DNA of 64,000 bases from Parelaphostrongylus tenuis (GCA_019055375.1 JAHQIW010000090.1:62001-126000); one strand, 5' to 3'. Counted from the first letter of the stretch, positions 32,797-45,238 are shown. Notes: a model not told the origin generated them from the letters alone. Numbers and translations are program-made.

Positions 32797-33235
32797 ACTC
32801 AATATGCCTGATAATCATTATTTGAGCCACGCATGTTAGTGTTCTATCAAAGAGGGCTCACTTATAGAGCCCGATACACGTGTTTCGATCTTGCAATCTC
32901 GTCAGTCGGACAGTTACCCTTTCTCGTCTTTTGCCAATCCTGTGTGGGTGCTCCAGTCCCCACACTAAGAGTTAGCGACGATGAACGTTCTACACTCTAT
33001 GTCCAGTGAAATTCTCACCGAACACAGAGTGTTACATTCAATTCCTCTTGGCTAATATATTTTATATATATCTCATCTTTCGTTTCGAGTGTTTTCTTAA
33101 GACCACAGCTCAAATTTCAATGTGCCTGATAACAATTTTTTGAGCCACGCACGTCAGTGGTCTATCAAAGAGGGAAATTATTATTGAAATTTGAGCTGTG
33201 GTCTTAAGGAAACACTCAAAACGGAAGAAATACGG
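32797..33235. mobile_element. Two partial copies of foldback MITE type B
   Basis: 32797-32945 repeats the left arm (TGATAATCATTATTTGAGCC, GCCCGATACACGTGTTTCGA). 33068-33235 has both outer ends (TCTTTCGTTTCGAGTG and CACTCAAAACGGAAGA) with most of the inside missing. The second shows the outer inverted ends that the 2.4 kb copy lacks on its right side. Confidence 0.65.
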
Positions 33236-33427
33236 AATAATTTCTCGAAAGCATTGCAACGAGCGAACTTCGCTCACTTTTGCAATCATGGCAATTCTTA
33301 TAGTCAATCGCTCCACAACTGAATTCTGGGCAGAAATGCGTTGGAAAGAAGCACCGACCAGGTGCCAAGCAGTAAATCAACTGAAATCATGGATCCAATG
33401 ATGCAGAGTGTTGTGCAAAAACCTTTG

Positions 33428-33498
33428 TGTCAGCTGGGATTCGAACCCATAATTCACCCTATCCGGGGCGCGTGCTGAACTGTTGCCCTGACGACGCC
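33428..33498 (-). repeat. tRNA-like repeat, family T2
   Basis: On the minus strand: GGCGTCGTCAGGGCAACAG at the head and GGGTTCGAATCCC B box. It is preceded on the plus strand by the family tail. The opposite-strand T2 copy at 33541 lies 45 bases away. Confidence 0.55.
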
Positions 33499-33540
33499 CG
33501 AACGCGTTGTAGCGTACGTCAAAAGAGTGGTGTACAAACG

Positions 33541-33613
33541 GGAGTCGGTAGTGCAACGGTTCAGCACGCGCATCCGGACAGGGTCAAATGCGGGTTTGAA
33601 TCCCAACTGAAGC
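33541..33613 (+). repeat. tRNA-like repeat, family T2, with tail
   Basis: GGAGTCGGTAGTGCAACGGT, GCGGGTTTGAATCCC, and the tail TTTTTGCACATCATTCTACA running on to CCATCGCAAGAGGCGG near 33680. Confidence 0.6.
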
Positions 33614-34309
33614 AATAGTTTTTGCACATCATTCTACATCATTTGCATACTGTCACACCAAACCATCGCAAGAGGCGGTCAAACAAAATGAATCCTGATT
33701 GAAATCATGTAAATCTGACATTTGAAAAATGATCAGACCTTTTCGGATGAACAGCCAGCAGAGCGATGGCAACGTTGACTGAGAAAGCGAACGAGGCAGG
33801 TAGGACTCCGACAGGCGATACAATGCCCAGCAACACGGACACCTAGGGGTGACCGTAGAGAAATCCTTGCTCCAATCACAATTGAAGCTCACATTACAAA
33901 ATGGCGGGAATTTGCCACGATTTGAATATGCAATTGAAATTTATTTTGGAAAATCCAGATTATTTTTCCTTTTTCCTTCCTCGAAATTGGCTTTTGATCG
34001 ATCCAACATCGTCTCGGTCTGATCTTTCTTGGGCTTAAGCTTGTGTCACCTTCATTTCAGACGTAGCCTCTTTAAAATTCTCCTTTGAAGTACGCGTGAG
34101 AATAGCAAAATGAGCTGTCTAAGCCGAAGCTCGTCGTCTTTAGTGTGTCTTTGTAAGCCCGCGAAATTTAAAAAAAAAGCGGAAAATAAAAATGGATGGA
34201 AAAATACGGGAGAAAAAAAGACGCTTTCTAAGCTTTTTTCCTCTCGTAGTTCTCATAGATACTTCAAAGTGAAATCGTCTATCATAAACTTCCTTTTTTT
34301 TTCTTCAGA

Positions 34310-37300
34310 ATGCAATTCGACTCCGGCTCAGCGAAGATCATTCGACACGGTATCCGAAGTAATGTTGCGAAAATCAAGGTAGTTTGATCTACGAGAGCTT
34401 CTTTTGTTTTACCGCATTTATAGCGGTTTGTTGATCTCTTAACTGTACCTACGCGGATGTTGATTGAGCTGCAAGACTTTCGACCCTAGGCGGGAGTTGA
34501 ACCCGCATTTCAGCCATGCCAGGTGTGCGTACTACCACTACGCCAGGGTGGTATGCTTGAATCTTGGCATACTTAAACCGCCATTTCCACTGATAGTGGG
34601 AGCTTCAACACAGGAAACCGTGCTGGCTGAGCTGTTTTGTTTCCTGGAGTCCCGAGTTCAGCCTATCCAGGACCTCCTCATCTTGTCACCACATTAGAGC
34701 AGTCGCCGGCCCCTGTGGGTCAGAGGGAGATCACCACCATAGGACTAGTAGCTGCCAAGAAGGCGGTCATTCCTGGTATGGTTTACTCTGATCAGGACTT
34801 TCCAAATGGGAACGTCGGACTCCTTCATAGGATGGCTAGTTCTGCGGGGGTTGGACGCCTCGCTGTACTTCGCAGTCCCACACCCACAGGAACAGCTCCC
34901 AGTCACGATGAGCGGTAACATTCGGGAAGAAAGTGGTGTAGTCAGGTCAATAATTTCTGTTAGGAGGGGTTTAGTTAGCAATACACAATTTTGGTAGCTG
35001 GGTTTGGTGTAAGCTTGCTGCTGATTGGGAATTGCTCCTTGATACAACTTGTAGGTCGGAGAAGTGAATCCCCTCGTCGACTCATTCCCCTCAAACCACT
35101 GCTTTTAGGCATCGAATGCAAGTCGTCCAGAATATGCTTGTAACCTTCAACTATATGTCACACCACCGTCGGAGCAGATCAGTATTGATGAATTTGAAGA
35201 CATCGCTTTCGAGAGAGTGAAAGCGCTGAAGGTTAGTTTGTTGTGATTTCGTCATAATGAATTCGCGTAGCGCCGCAGAATGATGTCGTTCACACAAGAC
35301 CGTGTTGGGGTTCGAACCAGTGGCAGAAATCTCATGAAGTCTCTCATCTTTCCGAGGTCTACATTGGTATCGGACTTGTCTGACTACAATTCAATCCCTG
35401 TGATCCAGATGAAAATGTTCTATTCCAGCTATCTCTGAACTCCAGGTGACATCGAGCCGACCAGCATTCAATGATATTTCTGATGAAGATGAGAATTCAA
35501 AAGCAGCAGTGGCGGCGGAATTCACAAACGAAAATTTCTAAGACAAATGGTGGACGATGAAAGCGCGGATGTGAGAAGTAGTGGTATCCGCACAGTAAAT
35601 GTGGCAACGGCTTATCTGGTTAGAGTACCATGCAGCGCTCTCGGAATCGTTGGTTTGATCTTCCTGTGTGGGAGAACAAGCCCTCCATCGTCCCGACAAG
35701 GTTGGCAATCGATGCCACACTCATATGGAAGATTTAAAAAGAAATACAATGGCTGAAGACATAAGGCGGCTCCAGAAATTATTGTATAAGCAAAGTGTGC
35801 ATTCATTCACTTCCGTGATCTTATAAACGGACTGAGCGACGCTTAGGATCTGTCTTCGACAGATTGTTCACGGCAGGAGCCTTGTCAACGTTTTCTTCTG
35901 ATCGGATCTTTGGAATGTTGTCTGGTGTAGGGAATGTATTTTATTATACATCGATAGCAACTGGTTTCGTGTAGCGCAGTGGTTCGAGCTGCCTCACGAC
36001 GTGCACGTAGTCAATGGATGGACCTCGCGTCCATGGTTCAACAAGTCGTCCACCCATCCGGGGTTCGGTAATTTTTACCAGACCTCTCTACGGAAGCGCC
36101 AGTGACTCGATACATCGGTAGGCCACACGAGTCATTGTAAAGGCTAGAAGTGCACTCATTCACCCTCGAATGATGTTCAACGCAGTTGAATGCATGGTGT
36201 ATCCCTCTAGGATTGATCAGTGCCGAGAAGTTTATCCATGTATGTCTATCTCTTCATATTTTAGGTTGTCGAAGACATGAAAGAACGTTACACTTGGGGC
36301 AGTGACGAGTTCAAGAACGCAATGACAAGAGAACTTTCGAAAACTCATGCCGATCGCTGCAGGTGCGTTGTTTCCCACATGGAGGCCAATATGATACATA
36401 TTTTCTTATCTACTTGGATACTTAAACGGCCCATCTTTACTGGTAATGTGAGCCCCAACACAGGGAAACTGTACTGGTTTAGCTACTTTGTTCCTTGGTG
36501 TCCCGAAGTAAGCCAAGCCTGGGCTGGATTTTTAAGTTCTCACCACCTTAGAGTATTAGCCTGCTGTTGGTGCTCAGAATGAGGTAACCACCTTGCGACC
36601 AGTAGCCAAGAGGACGGCATTCATTCCTTGTGCGGTTTACTCTTAGCTGGACTTCCTCTCAAATGGTTTATTGCCTCACCGTGGCTGGGAAATGTTTCTT
36701 GGTATCAAACTGCGAAGTACTTCAACCCCATCCCCCTCCCCTCCCCTTCCGCCAGCAGCGTCACCCAAGCTGAAGAGTCGACGTTTCGACCTTGAAGGCC
36801 CACTCAAGATAAATATTTTTGCTTGAATCAAATGCTTCCACTAGTTATATAATCAACAGGAACATGTCTGTCGGTCGACTTGGAGCGAGCCCGACGGCGA
36901 GACGTAATTGGTCATTTTATTCTTCGCCTTGCTTTCTGTCGTTCTCCTGAATCAACGAAATGGCTAATCAATCAAGAAGTCGACCTCTTCAAGTATTTCT
37001 TTCTCATTTTGATCTCTATAAACTGCTTCACAATAAAAGTTGTCGTTTTGCAGGTTTCGTTTTCTGAATGAATCGAGAATTGGTATTATGAATTTCTTGA
37101 AGCAGAATGATATCAGCCTTGATTTGGTGAGTTTCCGCAGTTTATCATCAGCACTAAATGTATTGTTCAAAAAGTTTCTTGATTGCAGGTTGGAAAAATG
37201 AGCAAGACGAGTTAATGTCAGATTTAGCCGCTGGTAGTGCAATGAGTATCGATCAGACCAGTAAAACCGATTTCTGGAAGGTTTGTCTGAGTGTTTTGTC

Positions 37301-40300
37301 CTGGTCAAATCGTCAACTCCAGGCTATTTCAGGTGGATTTCATTTCCGCACTCGAGTTAGTTCGTCGCCGACGAGTCCTTGTTCGCCAAGGCTACGCATA
37401 TGTACCATTCAAGAACCTCGTTGTAATCATCAGCTCTATGTTGCGGGCAAATATGACAATAACTATGGCGGTAAGTATATCGCACTTCGGAAGCAAACAA
37501 CTATTAGATCTTTTTGGATACAAGAGGATAAAATGAAGAAACGATCACTCTTGGTGGACAAGAAGTTTCCTAAGATTGTTAGTATTCATTCGAAAGCTTG
37601 AGTCTTCGACTACATACCACATAGCCGATTTTTAAAAAGCCTACTTTTTGACGTTATTGCGAAAGGAAATCCCTTGTATTTTACACACGCATATTTCTCG
37701 CCGAACGGAGCTTTTTCTTTGGACTAATCGCAACCATTCAATAGCGTAGTGTTTGATGATTCCAGTGCTGAGCTTATTGTTTCTCCGCAAGGCAGCAGGG
37801 AGATATGTCACCCGCCAAGGCGCGATTCGAGCGATGGCCATGTGAAACGGTAGATTTGCCCTTACCCAGTTCCCCACCACCACGAGGAATAGCCAAAAAC
37901 ACCCTTTTGCTTAAGTGAATCGATCTTATTTTCCCTGTTGCACTGCAGAGAAACAGTCTTTCCCGAAAATAAGAATAGCGTTGGAATCAGCAAACATTAC
38001 GATATTGAATCAGTACCAATAGTCCAAAAAAAAGCTCTGTTTTGCGAGAAAAGCGCGTGTGTGAAACACAAGGGATTCCATTCGGTAAGAACGAAAAAAA
38101 GGCTTTTTCGAAAACCAGTCACGTAGCCAGTCAGAAATTTAAGCTTTGGACTGGTCATTCACACTTTTATGAAAAACTCCTGGCCAGCGAATGAGGTCGT
38201 TTCTTCTTTTGCCCGTTATAACCGAACAAAATCCAATGTTATTTGAGCAGTGAGGTCTAGAGTTGTCTTCCTCGTGCAGCCTCGTTAGACATCGTGTTAT
38301 CTGAATTCTGAATCACATATGCATCTCCAAACACGTTTCTTTTGCTCGTGTGAACTTACTGAAATTCGAACGCTGTGACTAGTGAGATCAGACTAGATGA
38401 CTTTTTATGAAATAACCCAAAACGATGTGGGGAATAATCTCATGCTTACGGCCATTACCACACTGTTCGTTTGTTTGATTTGAAGTACTTTAGTAGATCG
38501 TCGGGTGATGCGCAAAAAACACGGAAATTATCCGAACACAATGTCACTCTCCATGTATTGGTTAAATAATTGTTTCCAACTTTGAAAGCGGGTACCGTGG
38601 CCAACTGGTTGTGATGTTCGTCGCCGCGCTCGTGGAGCCATACTTCACCCCCAACTCTCTCCGGCAGCCAACAACAACACCTTATAGAACGCTACAGCCA
38701 GACCATCTTCGAAATTGCAAGAGGACTCGCTCAACCAGTATTCTACTCCGTTCAAGGAGAAGACGAGAAACGAATTGAACGCTAGAAGTACTGGGATCCG
38801 CACAGCGAAAAAAGAGCTTTATGATGACGAATCAAGTTTAAAAAATTTTGTGAAAGTCTCAAAACATTTTGTCAGACTATTTTAAACTTCAAGCGAGGTC
38901 TTAGAATAGTCGATTGGAAGATATTGCTATATGCCGTTTCTATCAGCGGTGAGCCATCGACTGCCAATCACTTTAGACGCCATCAAGTGATCTTCTCACT
39001 TAACATGCCTGACATATGTTCGGCGCCGCTACCATTAGTTCTGGGGGCGAGCCGAAAGGTATGTGGTACGATGAGGATCGCGAGAATGCTGAAACGTACA
39101 TCTTCCACCATAGATCCAAATATCAGATCTTCTGAAAGGCTACAAACATTCTATCAGGCTATAATTGAGTCCACTGTTATCGCGAAACTAAACACGAAGC
39201 TGTAATGTGATCTTCGAGATTTTTCGTGCTCCGCGAATAAGTGGAAGCCTCACAATTACGCGAACTAATTCCCAAGACTGTCGCAAAATGAGAAGTTGTT
39301 GGCAAGGGATGAGGCAATGAAAGGGCGTTCGTGGCGTAGTGGATAACAAGTGTGCACCTGGAAAGATAATTGCCACTACGAATCCCACCTGAGATCCCGA
39401 TATTTGCTCGTATCTCAACATTTTGTGGTGAAAGCTATCATCGTCGCCTCCCATTATAAAATCGTTTTACTCTGATGTTTGGAAACGATGATCGCTGTCG
39501 ATATCGATATCCATGAAAACTAAGATTAACTCAGTGAGCTACGTGGCAATGATGAAACTGGAGAATCCAGAGGATCAAGAGTGTTTCCAAATGAGTTCCT
39601 CAGAAAGCTTTTGTCTGGAGAGACTATGACTAACAAGTATATCAAAGTGCCCATGCAGGTGCCCGATCCTCAAGTCACCTGCAACTCGTACATTCAGTTG
39701 TCTTTACAATGCTGTTAGGTCTTATAAATCTTGGCACTAGAGCAGTAAGCACCAAGTTTATTAACATGAAGTAGTTAAAATTGCTTAACAGCACTATTTA
39801 GAGTGTGAGCCATTACCCTGAACACATTTCTCTCTTCTCTCAGGCAGCAGATCAATACCGCGCTCATAGAACTTGTCATCGTTGTTTTCAGAGAAAGTTG
39901 CAAATCCTCAACCCTAATGACTGATGTATCGAAACTTCTTTTTGCTCAGGAAGTGCTACAGAGACCAAAAGGGGTGATAGTCAGACGGCGATAAGTGAGG
40001 ACTGCACTGCGGATGATCCAGTAACTTCCAGACCACTTCGGTCAACGTGTTCTTTATCCATTTGGCAAAAAGCCGCTTTGTGTTGTCTTTAAGCAGGATG
40101 AGACAGTGGCGACGTCGATGTGACAAGGCTCGATTGCAGCGGTCCAGGTGCTTACGTGGCCACAGTCAAAATCGCCGGCAACTCCTCGGATAGTAAAGTC
40201 GGATCCTGTTAAATTGCTTCTATGACGACCTCTCAGACAACTTTGCGTGGAGGTCGGGAGCGCACCTGATCTATAAGTTGTTGTTCACGGCACGAAGTCG

Positions 40301-42761
40301 GCAAAGAATCGAAACTTTGTTTGCTTGGACACGAATCCTTGAGCCTTTGCACCACTGATGTTCTCGACGGTAGTCTGTGCTCCGCGTTCAGTTCATACTC
40401 GTAAAACAACGAGTTGCGATCGAGGTTTTTTTTGAGCGGCCATGAAGTCGCAAGTATGGGCAAATCTGGTACCGAAAGAAAACTCAGAAAATTCTGCACA
40501 AAGCAGTATTGATTCGTTATTCTATTTTATTTTGTGTTATATCTTGCCTAGATCTACTGCTTATTTTTCTATAATAATTTCACTTCAGAGCGTTCTATTT
40601 TGTGTATCAATTACAGCGTGCGTTCAAACACTTGGCAATTATACAAGAGGAGGATCGCCTTCTACCAAGATTGGCACGCTTAGCAAATAATGCCTATCGT
40701 GGAAAGGAGTACGTTGGAAAAGAAGCTGAGGGTAAAATCACACGTCACATGATCGATCAGGTTGATTTTGTTCAAATCTTCAAGTTTTGAGTTGATTAAT
40801 TTAGTGAATAATTTCTTTACAAAAGTATCTACGGTATAGGAGAGACCGACCTTCACTAGACGTAGGCATTAGCAATGAAAAATATCTCACGATCTGTAAG
40901 TTTCTCCAAATAAATCTCACACAAAATTGGTACTACTTGCTTCAAAATTGCCCAGCGTTCCGGCGATGTAGTCTTTTTCAACGAGAGAAGTGAGGAGTCA
41001 CCAACATGGCGCAAGTTGTATTTGAAGAAAAAGACAGTTTGTAAAATATCGACAAAATGTTTGTGCAATTCTTGTTACAGTGACGTGATTTGTGAAATGC
41101 CTCTTTTCAGTTGTGTGCGTCATCGTTCCCACCTTGTATGCGACACATTCACGCCCGACTACGTGCTGATCATCATCTGAGACATGGTGCAAGAAGGTAT
41201 CTACACTAGCCTCTCTATCCTGTAGAGTTGTTTCCTCACCTAACGATCTCCATAATCTTTGCAGGCAATATGGCCTTTTTCTAAAAGCTATAGGTCTGCC
41301 ATTGGAGGAGGCGATGATGTTTATGCGGGAAGAGTTTACTAAGAAATTGGATTCTGACAAGGTGAGTTTTTCTCTAAGTTCTTTTTGCTTACCCCAATCA
41401 TGAATCACTTCTTTTGATCTTAGTGTACTCATTATTTTAAGTTCGAGAAGCAGTACGCGTATAATATTCGTCATATGTATGGTAAAGAAGGTCGCCGAGT
41501 CAGTTATCCAGCATTTCCCTGCTCAGCGATTATCTTAAATAATCCCCCGGCTGTAGGAGATTGTCACGGTACTGGATATTTCCACAATTTCTTCGATGAA
41601 AAATGTATTTACTAATTAGGAGTGAACTTCACATACGGTAACCGTTGAATATGTCTGTTCCAGGTTGTCCTTTCAAACATGCCGACCAGCAGTTGCTAGC
41701 ACAGAGGCTGGAAAGGGAGGGATTGAACAAGGATCAGATAAGCCAGGTGAGCTGCTCAAATCTCACTCGTATACTTTGTCTGGACGTTTTTTCCAGACTA
41801 AATGGCTTTGCTCTCAAACATCGATGTGAATTGGATCCCTGGAGTAAATAACCGCATAGATGCAGGCTATACAAGATTTTTTTTATCCTTTCGCTCTAGC
41901 AAAAGCGTTACGATACGGTACTCAAAGATGCGGTAATACTGAGTGACATGCAAGACATTCGACCGGGGTTTGAGATGAACACGCGTCTCACCCATACGGC
42001 GCCGTGTGCTACAACGCATTCATCCGCTGTGCCATCACTTTTTCCCCAACTCCCTCCCGCCTGGGATTGAACGTTTTGCATTTCACTCAGTAGCATTGGA
42101 TATATAGTCGTAAATGGAGTGTAATTTTCGTCATTTAATTCGCGATTTATCCCTCACTATGAAAGAATTTCAAATGAAGCGTATGAGCCTAATACTACAA
42201 AATTTGCTCTACACATTCGCATGCTTTTCGTGCTTTCAGTGAAGTTATAGCACAAGCGTAAAGCCGGTGTAAAACATAATTTATTTTGAATGCTGCTGCG
42301 TTATAAAGGGGCCTTTTCAAAAGAAAAAGAGCACGTCGCACAGTAGCTAGAGGTTCACACATTCGAAGATTACTAACACATTTATTGAAAGTCCTTTTCT
42401 AGCAAAAGAGATCGTTTCCTCATTTGTCGCCATCTAACAGAAGAGAATCGATTTTTTTCTAGATAGTGAATAATTCGAAAGCAAATGCCTTCGATAAGGC
42501 GTGCACACGATTCTTTGAATACACGCATAAAATGGAAGACGGTGCATTAGGGCAGTTGATCACTCATCCGAATAAATACTTCGAATTATCGCAAGAGGCA
42601 AGCCATTCTTCAGATCTAATCTAGCGTCTGTTAGCTTATCGTTGTCGTTCTTACAGATTCTTTGTGGTAAACGTTCGCAAACGAATCATCTTATTCAGTC
42701 ACGGGAATCATCACAAGCGATGGTGAAGAAAGAGGGGCATTTTTCCTATAATGAAGATTAA
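34310..42761 (+). CDS. PRIM2: DNA primase large subunit (14 exons)
   Basis: PRIM2 joins the small primase subunit and DNA polymerase alpha to make RNA-DNA primers. Exons: 34310-34378, 35109-35232, 36265-36362, 36860-36992, 37054-37126, 37189-37280, 37333-37470, 40617-40760, 41111-41196, 41264-41361, 41442-41568, 41664-41746, 42463-42597, 42657-42761. Landmarks: [117 protein letters not shown]. The four cysteines of the 4Fe-4S domain are present (FPPC, AFPC, HGC, KAC). The start follows a TTCTTCAG site by one base, typical of trans-splicing. Exon 2 has one extra A, exon 6 one A too few, and exon 4 an apparent four-base TGTC duplication, each shifting the frame; the two A-run changes look like assembly errors. 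Intron 13 starts with GC. Confidence 0.92.
34481..34549 (-). repeat. tRNA-like repeat, family T1 (PRIM2 intron 1)
   Basis: On the minus strand: CCTGGCGTAGTGGTAGTACG and GCGGGTTCAACTCCCGCCT. The B box is perfect; the A box has lost one base. Confidence 0.55.
34565..34900 (+). repeat. Dispersed repeat in PRIM2 intron 1
   Basis: It shares order and sequence with 36415-36715 in intron 3: CTTAAAC(C/G)GCCCATCTTTACTGG-like opening, CAACACAGG(A/G)AA, GTAGC(T/C)(G/A)CCAAGA, GGTTTACTCT. No boxes, terminal repeats or coding motifs were recognised, so its class is unknown. Confidence 0.5.
35446..35541 (+). other. Possible alternative terminal exon in PRIM2 intron 2
   Basis: After an ACTCCAG acceptor, an open stretch reads [20 protein letters not shown] and ends AEFTNENF with a stop. 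It has the acidic, serine-rich look of a protein C-terminus and would join in phase to PRIM2 exon 2 (taking its intended frame). That could make a short alternative product, or it could be an unrelated last exon. No partner exon was found. Confidence 0.3.
35966..36236 (+). repeat. tRNA-derived SINE, family S1 (PRIM2 intron 2)
   Basis: CGTGTAGCGCAGTGGTTCGA, CATCCGGGGTTCGGTAA, ACCAGACCTCTCTACGGAAG, CACACGAGTCATTGTAAAGG, and the tail GGATTGATCAGTGCCGAG: the same order as the 1.37 kb copy. Confidence 0.75.
36415..36715 (+). repeat. Dispersed repeat in PRIM2 intron 3
   Basis: Second copy of the unnamed repeat seen at 34565-34900, in the same orientation, about as diverged as the SINE copies. Confidence 0.5.
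37650..38230. mobile_element. Foldback MITE, type A (PRIM2 intron 7)
   Basis: Left arm GAAATCCCTTGTATTTTACA with GAACGGAGCTTTTTCTTTGG corresponds in reverse complement to CCAAAAAAAAGCTCTG and AAACACAAGGGATTCC on the right. The ends match other type A copies (GCCAGCGAATGAGGTCG). It fills part of a 3.1-kb intron. Confidence 0.65.
38588..38811 (+). repeat. SINE family S2 (PRIM2 intron 7)
   Basis: GGTACCGTGGCCAACTGGTT head, CTCTCTCCGGCAGCCAACAA, GCCAGACCATCTTCGA, and the end CTGGGATCCGCACAGCGAAA. Confidence 0.75.
39714..40430 (-). mobile_element. Mariner transposase remnant (PRIM2 intron 7)
   Basis: The plus-strand end TTAGGTCTTATAAATCTTGG resembles the termini of the foldback mariners. On the minus strand, broken frames keep [19 protein letters not shown], then [19 protein letters not shown] (carrying the last catalytic Asp) and [16 protein letters not shown], the usual mariner C-terminal order. 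In-frame stops and frameshifts make it dead. Confidence 0.75.
41960..42026 (-). repeat. tRNA-like repeat, family T1 (PRIM2 intron 12)
   Basis: On the minus strand the head is decayed and the B-box region reads GTGTTCATCTCAAACC. The equivalent in the duplicate (50969-51032) is much better kept. Confidence 0.45.
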
Positions 42762-44234
42762 ACGCGAAGAAGGACATGGAAGATTTTTTTGGATGCAACG
42801 ATTGCATAATCATCTAGCAGTTTCTTAGAACCTTGTATTGAGTTACTGTAATGTTCTGAAGAAATTTGGCTATTTGGAAGTTGTGTAAAGTTTTCCTATT
42901 TCCAATTATAAATGATTTATCGTAAGTCTGTAATTGTCTATGTCTCAAAATCTGTTATTTAATTGCACTTGAGTTCTTTGAGAACATTTTAGCCTATCTA
43001 TTAATCACTAAAACTTGTTGCCTTATCTGCTGACTCTGAACTTCGCCTCAGAGTTGCGATCCATAAGTCCTGGATTTTGATTGATTTGCGATTTTTTTTT
43101 CTGTTCTATCGGTTGTTTTACAACCAACTACCTCATTACTCATATGAACATAGCTTGTTTGTCCTCCTTGATTTTTCAGTCTAGAAATTCTGCTAACAAC
43201 GGTGTTTATGTAAATCATTCTGACGCTCTTATTAGCATTATTATCCATGTATATTGAGTGATATGCTAGAATTTGGACTTCGCACCCGAGTTCAGCCCGC
43301 GTCTCACCCTCTCCGGCAGCGTGTGCAAGCCACTGCTCTCCTGGAACTCCTAATCTTTGATCTCTCTTTCCGCCTTTTAGGAAGGGATCAAACGCGGGTT
43401 AAATTACCGCTTGAGGTTTGAACAGTCGCATCGCTCAGTGGGTTATAATAGAGAGTCAACTGCTTTGATGATGGCCTAGGTTTGCTAGACCTATCTCGTT
43501 CGTGACTGCACATCCAATAACAAATGGGATGTGCAAAGTCCTCTCAAAAGCTCACTTCCTCATTTGCCAGATTTATTCTGCATGCCTCATTTAAATCTTA
43601 TAGCCGCAAAATGAACTCTTCCAAATAGGTGTGCTTTGTGAACCATAGAATCCATGGAACACCGTTTTTGCTCTCACATTCTATTTGAATCAGCTTTCAT
43701 ATGAGCTGTTAAAGAAGAGACATAGTGCCGTGAAAGAGAACTCAGCCATTCACTAAAGTTGAGGCAATCAGTGTCACAGGTTTGCTGATCCGATCCAGGG
43801 TGGCAATGACCTGTATATTGATCGAGTAGGACCAGGTGGGTTAACCGGACTTCAGCGAACCCCAACTGCGCGTGCCTACCTGAGTGCGAACGACTCTACC
43901 TCCTTTGCCCTGGTTTGCTCCCGCAACTACAGTACTTCTTTTCGTTTAGGTAAGGGGATCAATATCTCTTTAGTGATCATTCTCGATCCACGTAAGTTAA
44001 GAAATTCCTAGATTCTCAGGACCAGTCTGTTTGTAAGAGAACTGACAGAACCTCGGCATTTGCGCACAATTGCAGATCTTCTCAGCACACTTTTGTTTTA
44101 ATCACTGACTCTACAATGCCTGGACTGTTGATTTGAATAGTCTGAGATTCTTTAGACGCAAGACGGTTGCTATTTATCGTGACGATTACAAATATTACAA
44201 CATTGAATCGTAACGACCTCAATAGCTGATATGT

Positions 44235-44250
44235 GGCCCTAAAGAGGGCC
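44235..44250 (-). terminator. Histone 3' hairpin (H3 pseudogene)
   Basis: A perfect GGCCCT-CTTT-AGGGCC on the minus strand, 34 bases after the H3 stop. Confidence 0.9.
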
Positions 44251-44283
44251 GTTGGGTTAGATGTTTTGTTCGAGTCCGAGCGA

Positions 44284-44686
44284 TTAGCTGCGCTCTCCAC
44301 GAATGCGACGTGCCAACTGGATGTCCTTGGGCATGATGGTGACTCGTTTTGCCGTGCATTGCGCACAGATTTGTTGTCCTCGAAAAGATCGACGAGGTAG
44401 GCCTCAGCGGCCTCTTGAAGGGCCATTGTAGCAAGCGCAGCTCGGCCATGAAGTCCTGTGCGATCTCACGAACCAGACGCTGGAACGGCAACTTGTTAAT
44501 CAGCGGTTCAGTTGACCTCTGTAACGCCGGATTTCACGAAGGGCGACAGTTCCAGGACGGTAGCGGTGGGCTTCATCACACCACCGGTGGCAGGTGCGAA
44601 CTTGCGAGCAGCCTTGACAGCCAGATGCTTGCGAGGTACGTCTCCTCCAATTAACTTTGTGAGCGGTTTTGCTTGACGCGCACCAT
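44284..44686 (-). pseudogene. Histone H3 pseudogene, copy 1
   Basis: H3 sequence can be followed from the start to a stop after RIRGERS, but the frame breaks near codon 6 (inserted base), again around codon 55 (TACAGAGGTCAACTGAACC) and again after the alpha-2 helix. Traceable parts include [20 protein letters not shown] and [16 protein letters not shown]. Codon 36 is ATG (GGTGTGATGAAGCCC) and codon 79 is ATG (GACTTCATGGCC), both lysine in ordinary H3. It faces the H4 pseudogene at 44919, and TATATA lies upstream near 44723. Confidence 0.9.
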
Positions 44687-44918
44687 TGCCGCGGAGTGTG
44701 GGTTGGCAGCAGCGGCCCCGGTTATATACCTTATTTGTGTGGGCGGAGCTTAATTTAATCGTTAGAGACGGTACGTGGTGTTGGAGGGATTCACAGCACT
44801 TCAGATGCTTGTGTGTAGCGAATGGGGTCCCAGCGTGAGTACCCGATATGTGGTTTGGAAGAGGAGCCGAAGACCGTTGCCCATGCGCTCGCTACAGGGG
44901 CGATTGGCCGTGGTCGGT

Positions 44919-45204
44919 ATGTCTCGAGGCGGTTAGAGAAGTGAGGGAGCAGCTAAGCGTCTTCGAAAATGCTGCAAGGGATCATCGAGCCGGTGATTCG
45001 TCGTTTCGCTTGTCGTGGTGGGTGTGAAGTGCGCCTCAGCAGTGACTTGTACGGCGACTCGTCGTGTCGTCAAGATCTTCCTCGAGATCGGGTGAGGGAT
45101 CCCGTCACCTGTGGTGAACACGCGAAAAGGAAGAGCGTCATCGTCAGATGTGGTCTATGCTTTGGAACGTTAGGGACCACACACTGTGTGGTTTTGGAGG
45201 ATGA
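44919..45204 (+). pseudogene. Histone H4 pseudogene (partner of H3 copy 1)
   Basis: It begins MSRGG then a TAG. The first tail part is partly deleted, then QGIIEPVIRRFACRGG is readable, after which the frame is lost and regained (EHAKRKSV). The end GGFWRMR-like has shifted from YGFGG. The hairpin at 45239 still pairs. Confidence 0.85.
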
Positions 45205-45238
45205 GGAATCTCATCGAAATAAAGACCTATGACCCAAC

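Larger units (their letters stand above)
28850..34309. other. Repeat-rich intergenic region, no host gene seen
   Basis: Apart from the separately listed tRNA-like, SINE and MITE copies, nothing coding is supported here. AT-rich unique sequence at 28.9-30.2 kb carries only short chance frames. The minus-strand frame at 32398-32802 includes a stretch reading KQLTFRQSRLLHSLKRSR that looks repeat-derived but was not identified. Confidence 0.5.

Noticed and set aside
41111..41474. 158-codon minus-strand open frame
   Set aside because: Antisense shadow of PRIM2 exons 9-11.
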